This document shows, one piece after another, positions 8,640 to 17,152 of a stretch of 64,000 nucleotides of DNA (its first letter is position 1; every line of letters begins with the position of its first letter). Below the pieces are notes generated by a model that was given only the letters and a program-made list of their open reading frames with translations, was not told the DNA's origin and searched no databases. This stretch comes from Microcaldota archaeon (GTDB lineage Archaea; Micrarchaeota; Micrarchaeia; Micrarchaeales; Micrarchaeaceae). Position numbers and translations under genes: made by a program. The DNA lies in assembly GCA_021801785.1 (NCBI GenBank), contig JAJYXL010000018.1, positions 21,737-85,736 of the forward strand. The letters run 5' to 3'.

Positions 8640-9203
8640 TTACCCTATCCGCTTCTTGGATACGAGAATCTCGCTCCCAGAATTCTCCATCTGTATTCTC
8701 GCTACATCCTGCTTCCTCCTAAAGCCCGGAAGCACCGAATCCGAGTATCTCATCCCCCTGGTCAGATCGAATATCCTCTTTATCATACTATAATACCTCT
8801 CAGCAGAGTCTATATCATTCTTGCTCAGCGACTCGGTTACCTCCCTGCGCAGCTCGCCCACAACATCCATCAGTCCTAACAGATATGCATCAGGTTCAAC
8901 CCCGACATCCCTATATCCTAGAATGCCCCTCCCCCTACATATCTCATAGAATATAACCGCCTCTGAATACTCCTGCATTGCCTGTATGGAGTAGTACCTA
9001 AACTCCCTCTCCGGCTCCAGCCTATCCAACAGCGCCTTAGCCTCAGCTATCCTATCCTTCACATCCTCTCCGTTATGTATCATCGTTATTATCTGACCTG
9101 ACATGCGTATCAGCGCCCTCGAATCCTCATTCACCCTATCAATAGCTCTCTGCTTATTGATTATGCTATTCTCTATCTCAGTAATCTCTCTATCTATCTC
9201 CAT
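8640..9203 (-). CDS. Translin-family RNA-binding protein
   Basis: Archaeal translin/TRAX-type all-helical protein. Relatives form ring or barrel oligomers that bind RNA or single-stranded DNA, and some are endoribonucleases (C3PO type). Diagnostic pieces are FRYYSIQAMQEYSEAVIFYE near residue 75, YLLGLMDVVGELRRE near 107, and LPGFRRKQDVAR near 155. Its 187 residues match archaeal members. Catalytic acidic residues cannot be judged by eye. It lies 8 bp after the DNA glycosylase in the glyS operon. Confidence 0.78.
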   Translation of the reverse strand: MEIDREITEIENSIINKQRAIDRVNEDSRALIRMSGQIITMIHNGEDVKDRIAEAKALLDRLEPEREFRYYSIQAMQEYSEAVIFYEICRGRGILGYRDVGVEPDAYLLGLMDVVGELRREVTESLSKNDIDSAERYYSMIKRIFDLTRGMRYSDSVLPGFRRKQDVARIQMENSGSEILVSKKRIG

Positions 9204-9211
9204 GGTAATCC

Positions 9212-10117
9212 CTACATACTACTCTGACTTGCAGACCTATTATATCTATCCATAACATTCCTTCCATACCAGAATATATACTGCTGTGCAAAGCCCGCGG
9301 TATCGCCCCACCTCTCTCTTGCAAAATCATGTATCTCTCTGACTCTCCTCGCCTTCCCGTTAAAGTACATCCTCTCTACAGTCCTCTTAATCCATACATC
9401 TATGGGGAACGCCTCGAACCTCCCGAATCCCATGAGGGCTATGCAATCTGCTACCTTGTCGCCCACACCCTCGATCTGCATCAGCTCGCTCTTTATATCC
9501 TCATAGCTCCTGCCATTCAGTCTATTAAGGTCTATGTTATCCGTGCAGTATTCGGCCGCGCTCCTTATGTATCTCGCCCTAAATCCGGCACCGCATCTCA
9601 TTATATCATCAACCTTCAGCTCTCTTATTACATCTGCCTGCGGGAATGTGTGGAATACCTTACCGTCCGGACCATATATCTCCTCTCCGAAGTTATCGAT
9701 AATCTTCCTAACTATCCCGCGTATCCTCTTGACGTTATTGAATTGGGAGACTATGAAGCATAGGGTCGTCTCCCAAGGCTCATTCAGCGTGACTCTCATT
9801 CCCCTGTACCTATCTATCGCGCCGGAGATCATCTTATCCGTATTTATGCGCCTATACAACTCATCAATATCGTCTCCGAGCCTGAATCTCCTCCGTATCT
9901 CATCCTTCAGATCTATCCTCCTGCCGTTGCATCTAGCCTCTATCCTCTTATCCTCAGTATCCCCAAAAAACCTCGCCTCTACTATAGATCTGCCAGTTAC
10001 ATACACGAGGGTGCTCTCATCCCTATAATAATCGGAATGGAATGTCAACGGCTGTGCGCTCTCTAAGGTGTACTCCTGATTAAGGATACCGGCATACACC
10101 CTCTCTATTCCCCTCAT
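9212..10117 (-). CDS. 8-oxoguanine DNA glycosylase/lyase (OGG1 type)
   Basis: Bifunctional base-excision repair enzyme of the HhH-GPD superfamily. An N-terminal TBP-like beta domain (residues 1-100) precedes the helical core with ETTLCFIVSQFNN. The hairpin IEGVGDKVADCIALMGF supplies the Schiff-base Lys221, and FPIDVW supplies Asp240. The 19-residue distance equals that of Lys249-Asp268 in human OGG1. Residues 301 fit archaeal OGG1. It starts 2 bp after the glyS stop. Confidence 0.87.
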   Translation of the reverse strand: MRGIERVYAGILNQEYTLESAQPLTFHSDYYRDESTLVYVTGRSIVEARFFGDTEDKRIEARCNGRRIDLKDEIRRRFRLGDDIDELYRRINTDKMISGAIDRYRGMRVTLNEPWETTLCFIVSQFNNVKRIRGIVRKIIDNFGEEIYGPDGKVFHTFPQADVIRELKVDDIMRCGAGFRARYIRSAAEYCTDNIDLNRLNGRSYEDIKSELMQIEGVGDKVADCIALMGFGRFEAFPIDVWIKRTVERMYFNGKARRVREIHDFARERWGDTAGFAQQYIFWYGRNVMDRYNRSASQSSM

Positions 10118-10119
10118 GC

Positions 10120-11610
10120 CTATCCCATCTCTTCATATCTCTTGCGCTCCTGTCTCATATCCCTGATATCTCTTACAGTCACTGTTCCGTCCTCCAATGT
10201 CTTATAATCGATAGTTATCGAGTAAGGTATGCCTATCTCATCAGCCTTGGCGTAGCGCTTCCCTATGCTTCCGCTCTCCGAGTATAGGATATCGCTCCCT
10301 CCTCTCTTTAGCAGATTTCTTACCTCTATCGCTTTGGAGATCAACCCCTCGTCTCTCTGTAATGGGAAGACGGCATACCTGTAAGGCGCCAATCTTTCGT
10401 CAAGCAATAGCACATCCCACTCCCTGTTGCTGTCCTTATAAAGAGAGTTGTACATGGCAGCCCAGAACAGCCTATCCGTCCCGAAGCTGGTCTCTATAAC
10501 GTGAGGTACGACCTTCTTATTAAGATTCACCACATCCATACCCTTCTTCGATGCCCTCTCATGATTCCTCAGGTCAAAATCCGTTCTATACGCATTCCCA
10601 ATCACCTCCTCATAATTCTTGCCTATCATAACCTCCACATCTATATTGCATTTGGAGTAATGTGGTAGCTCCTCGTTCGTAAGCACCCTGAGTCGTATGG
10701 ATTCATCCGGGATGCCTAGCGTGTGCAGGAAGCCCAACTCCTTCGATACAAGATAGGCATAGAGCCTGTTCGGGAAAACCTTGTTATCATATATCTCGCT
10801 CAGCTTTACCCTCTCAACCTTATCGATACCGACGCCCTGTGCCTCTTTAGACAGGAAGTTTACCTCAACGCTCAATAGATCCTGAGATGTGTCCATATCT
10901 CCAATGACCGGGTCGATCTCCGGATCGAAGAAGTACTCCATCTCCATCTGCGAGAACTCCCTCATCCTTATTAGCATATTTCTCGGAGAGATCTCATTCC
11001 TGAATACCCTCCCTACCTGCCCTATCCCGACCGGCAACTTCAGCCCGTGCGTTCTAAATACCTCCTTGAAGTCCATGAATATTCCCTGGGCTGTCTCCGG
11101 TCTGAGATAACCTCTCTCCCTATTTGCAGCCCCTATGCTTGTCTGGAACATGAGGTTGAATGCGCTTATCTTCGAGAGCTCCCCATTGCACCTCGCGCAT
11201 CTTATGCTGTTATCATCCATCATCTTAGATAACGTCTCGTTGTCTGCGCGCTTCACCCCCTCCATGCTCTTCGTATCACCTCCCTTTTCGAAGTGCTCCT
11301 CAAGCAGCTTGTCAGCCCTGTAGCTGCTGCCGCAGCTCTTGCAGGTAACTATCGGATCGACGAAATTCTTCAGGTGTCCGCTAGCCTCGAATACCACCTC
11401 TGGCGCCACGAGTGTCGACTCTATCTCAATATTCCCTAAACCCTCTACAAATACCGACCTCCACTCATTCTCTATCCTGCGTTTTATCTTAGTGCCTATC
11501 GCTCCGTAATCATAGAATCCGGCCCGCTCGCCGTATATTCTGAACGAGGGTATCACTATTCCCCTCCTTGCACACAGGTTTATCAATCGCTCCAGCTCTC
11601 CTCTCTCCAT
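10120..11610 (-). CDS. glyS: Glycyl-tRNA synthetase (alpha2 type)
   Basis: Class II synthetase of the archaeal/eukaryotic dimeric type, 496 residues. Seen are the N-terminal PSFRIYGERAGFYDYGAIG, Cys pairs CKSCGSSY and CARCNG for zinc, motif 2 around LRPETAQGIFMDFKEVFRTHG and FRNEISPR, and the anticodon-binding domain near 390-490 (APYRYAVFPL, SKAIEVRNLLKRGG). It heads the minus-strand operon with the OGG and translin genes. A TATA-like agatatttaga at 11636-11646 lies ~30 bp before its ATG. Confidence 0.93.
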   Translation of the reverse strand: MERGELERLINLCARRGIVIPSFRIYGERAGFYDYGAIGTKIKRRIENEWRSVFVEGLGNIEIESTLVAPEVVFEASGHLKNFVDPIVTCKSCGSSYRADKLLEEHFEKGGDTKSMEGVKRADNETLSKMMDDNSIRCARCNGELSKISAFNLMFQTSIGAANRERGYLRPETAQGIFMDFKEVFRTHGLKLPVGIGQVGRVFRNEISPRNMLIRMREFSQMEMEYFFDPEIDPVIGDMDTSQDLLSVEVNFLSKEAQGVGIDKVERVKLSEIYDNKVFPNRLYAYLVSKELGFLHTLGIPDESIRLRVLTNEELPHYSKCNIDVEVMIGKNYEEVIGNAYRTDFDLRNHERASKKGMDVVNLNKKVVPHVIETSFGTDRLFWAAMYNSLYKDSNREWDVLLLDERLAPYRYAVFPLQRDEGLISKAIEVRNLLKRGGSDILYSESGSIGKRYAKADEIGIPYSITIDYKTLEDGTVTVRDIRDMRQERKRYEEMG

Positions 11611-11672
11611 GACATCAACAACGCGATAACCGATAAGATATTTAGATAATGCAAAAGCTAATAAACTGAACC

Positions 11673-13244
11673 ATGCCTAATAATCTGACGCCATGCTACA
11701 AAACAGTAGCACGTGAAAATTATAAATACTGGTGTGTTTTTCTGAGAGATATTGCCGAGTTAAGAGAGAGGATGATAAGCAAGGCTAAGGCCGGGATAAA
11801 GAGCTCATACAATAGCGAAGAGTATGCACTAATACAGTCGGTAAACGCTATAAACGAGCTGAATAGGTCATACAACCTTATATTCGAGCGACTCTCCGAA
11901 TGGTTCGGGATATACTTTCCAGATGTGAAGGTAGGAAACCCGTACTCCCTGTCCAAACTCGTTCAGGCTGTCGCTTCAAAAGGACGGCTCTCCAAGGATG
12001 ACGTCGAGAGCATTACGGGAAAGAATGAGACATCCGATGAGCTATACGAGAAGATGTCAAATACGATAAGCAGGGAGCTAGGCGAGGAGGAGAGGTCTGC
12101 GATAAGCAGGTACGCCGAGATCGGGGTAAGGATGGAGGAGTCAAAGCTCGCCTTAGAGTCCTACATAAAGGCATCTACGGAGCGCCTACTCCCAAACACC
12201 GCATTCCTTACCGACAGCACGATCGCCGCAGAGCTTCTGAGCAAGGCAGGATCATTAGATAGGCTGGTCATGATGCCGGCAGGCACAATCCAGCTGCTCG
12301 GCGCTGAGAAGGCGCTGTTCAAGCACATAAAGTTCGGCAGCAAACCTCCGAAATACGGGGTTCTGTTCAGATTGCCTGCCATAGCTCAGGCGAGGGCTGA
12401 TGTCCGCGGCAGGCTCGCAAGAGCCTACTCAGCAAAGATAGCGACCGCGCTCAAAGCGGATATCATGACGAAGAGGTTCATAGGTGATGAGCTGAAGAGC
12501 TCTCTGGACAAGAGCGTAGAGCGCATACTCCAATCGCCGCCAAAGCAGAGGCGTAGCAAGCTCAATATGAATCAGCGCGAGATTCAGAATCGGAGCAATG
12601 AGGGATCGATAGAGAGGGATTACACGCAGGGTAGGCGCAGCACCAAAGAGCGCAGATACATTAATAGAGCCGAACAGAAGGCAGGATCCGATGCGCGATC
12701 AGAGTACGGCGACCGCCGTGATGGCGATTATAACGAGAGGCACGGGCGCGATTATGGCGGCAGTAGAGAGGGTCGTGGAGATGGTAGCCGTGAATATGAT
12801 CAGAAGGGTAGAAGTGAATCATACCCTGCATACAGGAACAGAGACAGGAACAGCGACAGGAACGGGGATAGGGACAATAACAGGGATAGGAACAGAGATG
12901 GTAAAGGGGGTTGGGATAGGGACAGAAGAGGGAGGAACGGGGATGGAAATCGGAGGTACAGGGACATGCACGGCGGCAGTGCAGGCGGCACCCAGAATAT
13001 GCAGGCCGGAGAGAGAATCTCAAACGAGAGGCACTATAACAATGAGAATGCGCCATACTCTGGCGATAGGGCTGGTAGGCAAGAGGGGAGGATGGGTAGA
13101 GGTCACGGCAGAGAGGGGTACGGCAGGCCGGACGCTCCACACAAGAGGTATAATAAGGATTTAAACAAGGGTTACCATAAAGACAGGGATTATGGTAACG
13201 ACGATAAAAACAGGAGAAAGAGGTTCAAGAAGCAGAGAAGATAA
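11673..13244 (+). CDS. nop5: Nop5/Nop56-like C/D box sRNP protein lacking the N-terminal domain
   Basis: Core protein of archaeal C/D box sRNPs. Residues ~35-170 form the coiled coil (LIQSVNAINELNRSYNL, FERLSEWFGIYFPD). Residues ~190-280 form the Nop domain (SKAGSLDRLV, PAGTIQLLGAEKALFKH), which binds L7Ae and the K-turn. A ~230-residue tail follows, made mostly of Arg, Asp, Asn and Gly. The usual ~120-residue N-terminal fibrillarin-binding domain is missing, and only 62 bp separate this ATG from glyS. A TATA-like attataaata at 11719-11728 suggests the start may be ATG 11772 after GAGAGG. Confidence 0.85.
   Translation: MPNNLTPCYKTVARENYKYWCVFLRDIAELRERMISKAKAGIKSSYNSEEYALIQSVNAINELNRSYNLIFERLSEWFGIYFPDVKVGNPYSLSKLVQAVASKGRLSKDDVESITGKNETSDELYEKMSNTISRELGEEERSAISRYAEIGVRMEESKLALESYIKASTERLLPNTAFLTDSTIAAELLSKAGSLDRLVMMPAGTIQLLGAEKALFKHIKFGSKPPKYGVLFRLPAIAQARADVRGRLARAYSAKIATALKADIMTKRFIGDELKSSLDKSVERILQSPPKQRRSKLNMNQREIQNRSNEGSIERDYTQGRRSTKERRYINRAEQKAGSDARSEYGDRRDGDYNERHGRDYGGSREGRGDGSREYDQKGRSESYPAYRNRDRNSDRNGDRDNNRDRNRDGKGGWDRDRRGRNGDGNRRYRDMHGGSAGGTQNMQAGERISNERHYNNENAPYSGDRAGRQEGRMGRGHGREGYGRPDAPHKRYNKDLNKGYHKDRDYGNDDKNRRKRFKKQRR
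11719..11728 (+). promoter_or_regulatory. Possible TATA box inside the annotated 5' end of nop5
   Basis: The run attataaata lies 44 bp before an in-frame ATG at 11772 that is preceded by gagagagg. If used, the protein starts at residue 34 of the long version. It could also be a chance AT-rich run. Confidence 0.3.
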
Positions 13245-13330
13245 GTAAACACAATTTTATCTACATAAATAATTTTTATCTAAGTATCTATTATTCCACT
13301 AATCCTATTCAAACCATACATAGAGATAAG

Positions 13331-13377
13331 CTTTAAATATATATTCTATCACCATTATATCATGATTGAATCATGAT
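13331..13377 (+). promoter_or_regulatory. TATA box with two tandem palindromic half-turn sites before the wHTH gene
   Basis: The run ctttaaatatata (13331-13343) is a TATA box. The perfect palindrome ATCATGAT occurs at 13359-13366 and again at 13370-13377, exactly 11 bp apart and so on the same DNA face, over the expected transcription start. Regulator binding there would block initiation, so autoregulation by the downstream winged-helix protein is a natural guess. Confidence 0.45.
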
Positions 13378-13418
13378 TGTTATATGATAAGATTGTGGTT
13401 CTATCGGGTGTTGGTGGG

Positions 13419-13973
13419 ATGAACGCGAAGAGAAGGGTCGGAATAGAGAGGGATCTTGTAGAGCTTAAGAGGCAGGTATCAGAGCTCAAATCCAAGAACA
13501 CCGAGATAAACAAGCTAGCATCCTCTGCCAACTCGGATAAGGATGCAACACCACAAATGTTCCTTCTCCTAAAGTATATGATAGAGGAGAATAAGAGGAC
13601 AACAATGTTGCTTAAACAGATATCTGATTCTATATCTAGGTTGGAGAATGAACCTGATACAGAATCGATGGCGAGCGACCAGAACAGATATCATACACAG
13701 AATGAGGTGGCTAAGCAGCAGCCCATCGAATTACCTCTCTCAGATATAGATGTAAAGATACTGCAGCTGCTGCAGCTATCTCATAACGGCATGGCGTGTG
13801 CCGATGATATAAGGGATCGTATGAGCTATAAGGGCAAGAATGCCGCATCGGCAAGGCTCAACAGGCTATACAGACTCGGTATAATAGACAGGTATCAGTT
13901 AGGTCACAGAGTTTATTACAAGTTTGACGCTGGCAAGGCGACCGCCAAAACACTGATTGTCTCACCCCCATAA
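13419..13973 (+). CDS. Coiled-coil winged-helix DNA-binding protein
   Basis: Probable transcription regulator, not assigned to a named family. Residues ~1-80 are charged and helical and look like a coiled-coil dimeriser. The last ~70 residues form a winged helix (DVKILQLLQLSHNGMACADD, then SARLNRLYRLGIIDRYQLG and the wing HRVYYKFD). I start at ATG 13419 after GGTGGG. A TTG at 13377 opens the frame but overlaps the palindromic repeats. Two ATCATGAT palindromes in its promoter could be its own operator. Confidence 0.65.
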   Translation: MNAKRRVGIERDLVELKRQVSELKSKNTEINKLASSANSDKDATPQMFLLLKYMIEENKRTTMLLKQISDSISRLENEPDTESMASDQNRYHTQNEVAKQQPIELPLSDIDVKILQLLQLSHNGMACADDIRDRMSYKGKNAASARLNRLYRLGIIDRYQLGHRVYYKFDAGKATAKTLIVSPP

Positions 13974-13983
13974 CGGCATGCGA

Positions 13984-14004
13984 CCCCGCCCTACACGGGC
14001 GGGG
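13984..14004. terminator. Strong GC hairpin between convergent genes
   Basis: The perfect 8-bp stem ccccgccc/gggcgggg with a 5-nt loop lies in the 73-bp gap between two convergent genes. A weaker acacc/ggtgt stem follows at 14018-14036. There is no T-run, so termination is not proven; a small structured RNA or mRNA 3'-end protection is equally possible. Confidence 0.35.
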
Positions 14005-14046
14005 CTCATTCCCCCATACACCTGCCGTTCTGGTGTGTTGAGATAA

Positions 14047-15018
14047 CTAGTGGATCTTATTCAGAGATTTAAGTCTCTTGAAATCGTTCTCAAGAAGCCT
14101 CACATTCTTCTTGAACCTGACACCCGCAGCCGGGTGGAGCGTTACAAAGCATCTAGTCTCCCTGCCGCTAATGAGCTTGAGCGGTAGCACCTCTCCATGC
14201 CTCTCCATTATCCGATCCTCCCCGGTGAGTACGCGCATAGCCACATTTCCCAGAGATATCACGAGCTTCGGATCGACTATATCTATCTGCTCTCTAAGGA
14301 ACGGCAAGCACGCCTCCACCTCCTCTTCGGTAGGTGCCCTATTATTCTCAGGGAAGAACTGTACAACGCTCGTTATGTATACCCTATTCCTATCCAGCCC
14401 AGCGGTCTTCAGCAGCCTATTGAGCATCTCCCCAGCCCTTCCTACAAACGGCACCCTCCTAACATCCTCGTTAGCTCCCGGGGCCTGTCCAACGATCATC
14501 ACCTTAGCGTCTAGAGGTCCGCAACCAGGAACAAGGTTCCTGCTCAACGTCCATCCTGTCCGCTCCCCCAATCTCATATACCTCGCGTTGAGCCCGCTCA
14601 TCCTCTCGATCCGGTCTATATACAGGTTAGCATGCAGCAGCAGTCTCTTATGCGGATTGAATCTGAATCTCTTCATAGCCTCGTCAAAATCCATCCACAG
14701 GAATCCCGTATGTTCGTGCGAGAGCATAACCTTCTCCTCCTTTGGCAGCTCGCCGATAAACATTGTCACCCTCTTCTTTATCAGCTCCCCATCCGCTCTG
14801 AACACATATGTCATATTATGCCTGAAAAACCTATCCGGTATAACCTTTATACCCGTCTCCTCAAAAGTCTCTCTAATCGCAGCTCCAACCTCAGACTCTC
14901 CGCTCTCTATATGCCCTTTCGATACATCTAGGCTCCTCCCTCTCTTCAGTATTAGGAATAGCCTCCTTCCCTCCTTATGTGTATAAATGAATATTCCACA
15001 GCTATGTTCGAATCTCAT
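14047..15018 (-). CDS. Nudix hydrolase - family 4-like uracil-DNA glycosylase fusion
   Basis: Residues 1-135 are a Nudix domain with a perfect GX5EX7REUXEEXGU box at 35-57, most like Ap4A hydrolase (VSKGHIE.GES). Residues 150-323 resemble family 4 UDG: motif GQAPGANED at 177-185, PFVGRAGEMLNRLL, YITSVVQFFPENNRAPT and LHPAAGVR near the end. Family 4 normally holds a 4Fe-4S cluster on four Cys. Here the first two are gone, the third (VVKCRPP) reads VVQFFPE, and only Cys237 remains, so the cluster is probably lost. It could combine nucleotide clean-up with DNA repair. It follows the archaeosortase-like gene by 12 bp. Confidence 0.8.
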   Translation of the reverse strand: MRFEHSCGIFIYTHKEGRRLFLILKRGRSLDVSKGHIESGESEVGAAIRETFEETGIKVIPDRFFRHNMTYVFRADGELIKKRVTMFIGELPKEEKVMLSHEHTGFLWMDFDEAMKRFRFNPHKRLLLHANLYIDRIERMSGLNARYMRLGERTGWTLSRNLVPGCGPLDAKVMIVGQAPGANEDVRRVPFVGRAGEMLNRLLKTAGLDRNRVYITSVVQFFPENNRAPTEEEVEACLPFLREQIDIVDPKLVISLGNVAMRVLTGEDRIMERHGEVLPLKLISGRETRCFVTLHPAAGVRFKKNVRLLENDFKRLKSLNKIH

Positions 15019-15030
15019 ATTAATGTCAAC

Positions 15031-16602
15031 CTACCTTAATGATGATGCAGAGAGGTATGCGCTGCAAATCAGCCCTCCGCCATTTCCTATGCCTCCCGTG
15101 ACTATATTATATAATTCAGATTCTATATGATCTAACATACCCGACTTATATACGCATATGCTGCCGTCGCTGCCTGCAACCCCGAAAAACTCAATATTGA
15201 CCGTAGAGAAGCCGCCGCTGATGTTCTCCGGTAGAGAGATATAATTAACGTCGAACTCATAGCCATTAGATACCGTCTTACCGAAGCCCAGCGCGATACC
15301 GTCATTGAGTATATACCTTCCGCTATCCACAAGCCCTGTGCCCCTGGTGATATATCCAGATGGTATGGGATATGTGGAAGAGTCTGCAATAGCATACGAT
15401 GTCTGATTATCTGTATCATTCTTTATCGAGAACGCTATGGTTCCGTTCCCCTCATATCCGAGCGAGCTAACACTATAATTATCGGGCACTCTCAGCGCGG
15501 CCAGATATCCAAGATATAGGGATGAATTAGTCGGTTTTACCATCCCGTTATAGAAGCTGTTAACTGATACATAATAAGAGCTTAGGTAAGGCGTGCTGAT
15601 TACAAAGAAGACGAGACCGATCACAGCGGCAGCCGCGATCTGTCTGTATACCTTGTGGCTATCGGCAATATCCCTCCCTCTCGTCCTCCTCGATCTGCGC
15701 ATATCCATAGATCTAGGTAAAGACAGCCTATACCTATACGCTATGAGTATCATTGCGATTATCACTATGTAGAAGATGATCTCGCCTGCGAATATATGGA
15801 ATATCGATACCGCCGTGCCTATCCCATAATATATCCAGCTCAGCGAGATTATCAGCATCCTCACAAAGTTAAGTGCGAAGAGGAGGACGACCCCGGATAC
15901 CAGCCATAGCGCCTTGTTCGCCCTCCTGCCGTCGAATAGGTATGCTACCGGGATGAGAAACATTATCATCCCTATAAATACGCCTATGTCGGCACATGTA
16001 GAGGCTATGGTTATGGCTGTGTATTGCGTTGATGCGTATATTAGGAGACCGTTGCGCAGCACCGGCTCGTCTAATAACTTTAGGAATCCGTAAACTAAGC
16101 TGGCATTCATGCTCGTGAATGCACCGTTGAATGAGAGTATGGGTATGAGGAGGAGAGGCGATGCAAACACCGAGTAGATTATCAGCCACCTCAGTCGCAA
16201 TGCTCCATAGCCCCCGAATAATGCGAAAGCTATAGAGAGTATGATCAGAGGGAATAACAGCGCATCAATTCTGTAAGATGCAAATGCGAACGATAGCGAC
16301 GCCCTGAGTATAGACGTGAGCAGAAAGAATACTGCCAGAACCGATACGGAGTAGATTATGCCCTTCATGCTCGGTCTTACAGTAAGCCCCTCTCTCATCG
16401 AGAATATGGCGAAGAGAAGAACCATCAGCATTACTACAGCAATATAACTTGTTGGGTTTGAATCGGATATGCTCAACGGCGTTATGAATATGGAAACAGA
16501 GAGCGCTATCGCTAATATGATAACAAAAGAAAGAGTGCCTAAAACCACACCGTCCTTATCCATAAAATCATAATTGTCCTCTGCCGAAATGGGCTTCATC
16601 AC
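15031..16602 (-). CDS. Exosortase/archaeosortase-like membrane transpeptidase
   Basis: A multi-spanning membrane protein (about eight helices in residues 20-290) with an extracytoplasmic C-terminal domain of ~200 residues. Cys203 in ASTCADIGVF, Arg248 in ALNFVRML and His269 in IFHIFAGE lie in successive helices in the order and context of the exosortase/archaeosortase Cys-Arg-His(Arg) triad. Such enzymes cut C-terminal sorting signals of surface proteins and attach them to lipid or glycan. No obvious substrate with a sorting tail is in the window. The match is by motif only, so confidence is moderate. Confidence 0.62.
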   Translation of the reverse strand: MMKPISAEDNYDFMDKDGVVLGTLSFVIILAIALSVSIFITPLSISDSNPTSYIAVVMLMVLLFAIFSMREGLTVRPSMKGIIYSVSVLAVFFLLTSILRASLSFAFASYRIDALLFPLIILSIAFALFGGYGALRLRWLIIYSVFASPLLLIPILSFNGAFTSMNASLVYGFLKLLDEPVLRNGLLIYASTQYTAITIASTCADIGVFIGMIMFLIPVAYLFDGRRANKALWLVSGVVLLFALNFVRMLIISLSWIYYGIGTAVSIFHIFAGEIIFYIVIIAMILIAYRYRLSLPRSMDMRRSRRTRGRDIADSHKVYRQIAAAAVIGLVFFVISTPYLSSYYVSVNSFYNGMVKPTNSSLYLGYLAALRVPDNYSVSSLGYEGNGTIAFSIKNDTDNQTSYAIADSSTYPIPSGYITRGTGLVDSGRYILNDGIALGFGKTVSNGYEFDVNYISLPENISGGFSTVNIEFFGVAGSDGSICVYKSGMLDHIESELYNIVTGGIGNGGGLICSAYLSASSLR

Positions 16603-16649
16603 TGATCAGCAGTTACTCTCTTCATCATCGGACAATTATTATACACTGA

Positions 16650-16660
16650 TATAAATAATA
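16650..16660 (+). promoter_or_regulatory. TATA box for archease
   Basis: The run atataaataat lies ~40 bp before ATG 16692. The AT-rich gap is also the upstream region of the divergent archaeosortase-like gene. Confidence 0.4.
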
Positions 16661-16691
16661 ATATACCGTTTGCCAATCATAAACTATATAT

Positions 16692-17138
16692 ATGGTTAAC
16701 ATGGGTAGAGGTTTCCGTTTTGTAAGCCATACGGCCGAGGCAGAGTTCATAGCTAGCGGGAGGAATGCTGGGGAGGCTGTAAGGAACTCCTTGCTTGCTC
16801 TATTCTACACAATATCCGATATAAGTAGCGTTGAGCGCGGTCCGGAGAGGCCGCGGCTCCTAAAGCTTAAGGTATCATCCGATAATATGGCGGATGCGGT
16901 ATGGGGCATATTGCAGAGGGTGCTATCCGAGGCAGAGGCGGAAGATATATTCTGCTACTCCGTGAAGCGCGTAAGCGTGACCAGATCAAGATTAAGAATC
17001 ACAGTATCGGTAGAGGTCTTGGGGAAGAGGAAGCGCGAGCAGGATGCCAGGGTGGAGGTCAAGGCTGTATCGCGATATAACCTCTCTGTTAAGGCATCGG
17101 GATCTATTGTCAGGATAAGGGCAGTTCTGGACGTATGA
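16692..17138 (+). CDS. Archease
   Basis: Small protein that helps RtcB RNA ligase guanylylation and turnover during tRNA splicing. Seen are FRFVSHTAEAEFIASG at the N-terminus, a central helical pair, and VEVKAVSRYNLSVKASG near the C-terminus, corresponding to the family's KA.TYH..... segment. Its 148 residues are normal. The HTAD metal-binding Asp is Glu here (HTAE), and the KA.TYH His is Asn. It lies next to an intron-containing tRNA-Cys whose splicing it would serve. RtcB itself is not in the window. Confidence 0.78.
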   Translation: MVNMGRGFRFVSHTAEAEFIASGRNAGEAVRNSLLALFYTISDISSVERGPERPRLLKLKVSSDNMADAVWGILQRVLSEAEAEDIFCYSVKRVSVTRSRLRITVSVEVLGKRKREQDARVEVKAVSRYNLSVKASGSIVRIRAVLDV

Positions 17139-17152
17139 TCCTATATGAGATG

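Noticed and set aside
12661..13164. Long alternative-frame ORFs and repeat-like sequence in the 3' part of nop5
   Set aside because: They arise from the low-complexity Arg/Asp/Asn codons of the Nop5 tail; spacing is irregular, so neither CRISPR nor a tandem repeat array.
14078..14986. 302-codon plus-strand ORF
   Set aside because: Antisense shadow of the Nudix-UDG fusion; its sequence is Ser/Leu/Pro-rich with no motif.
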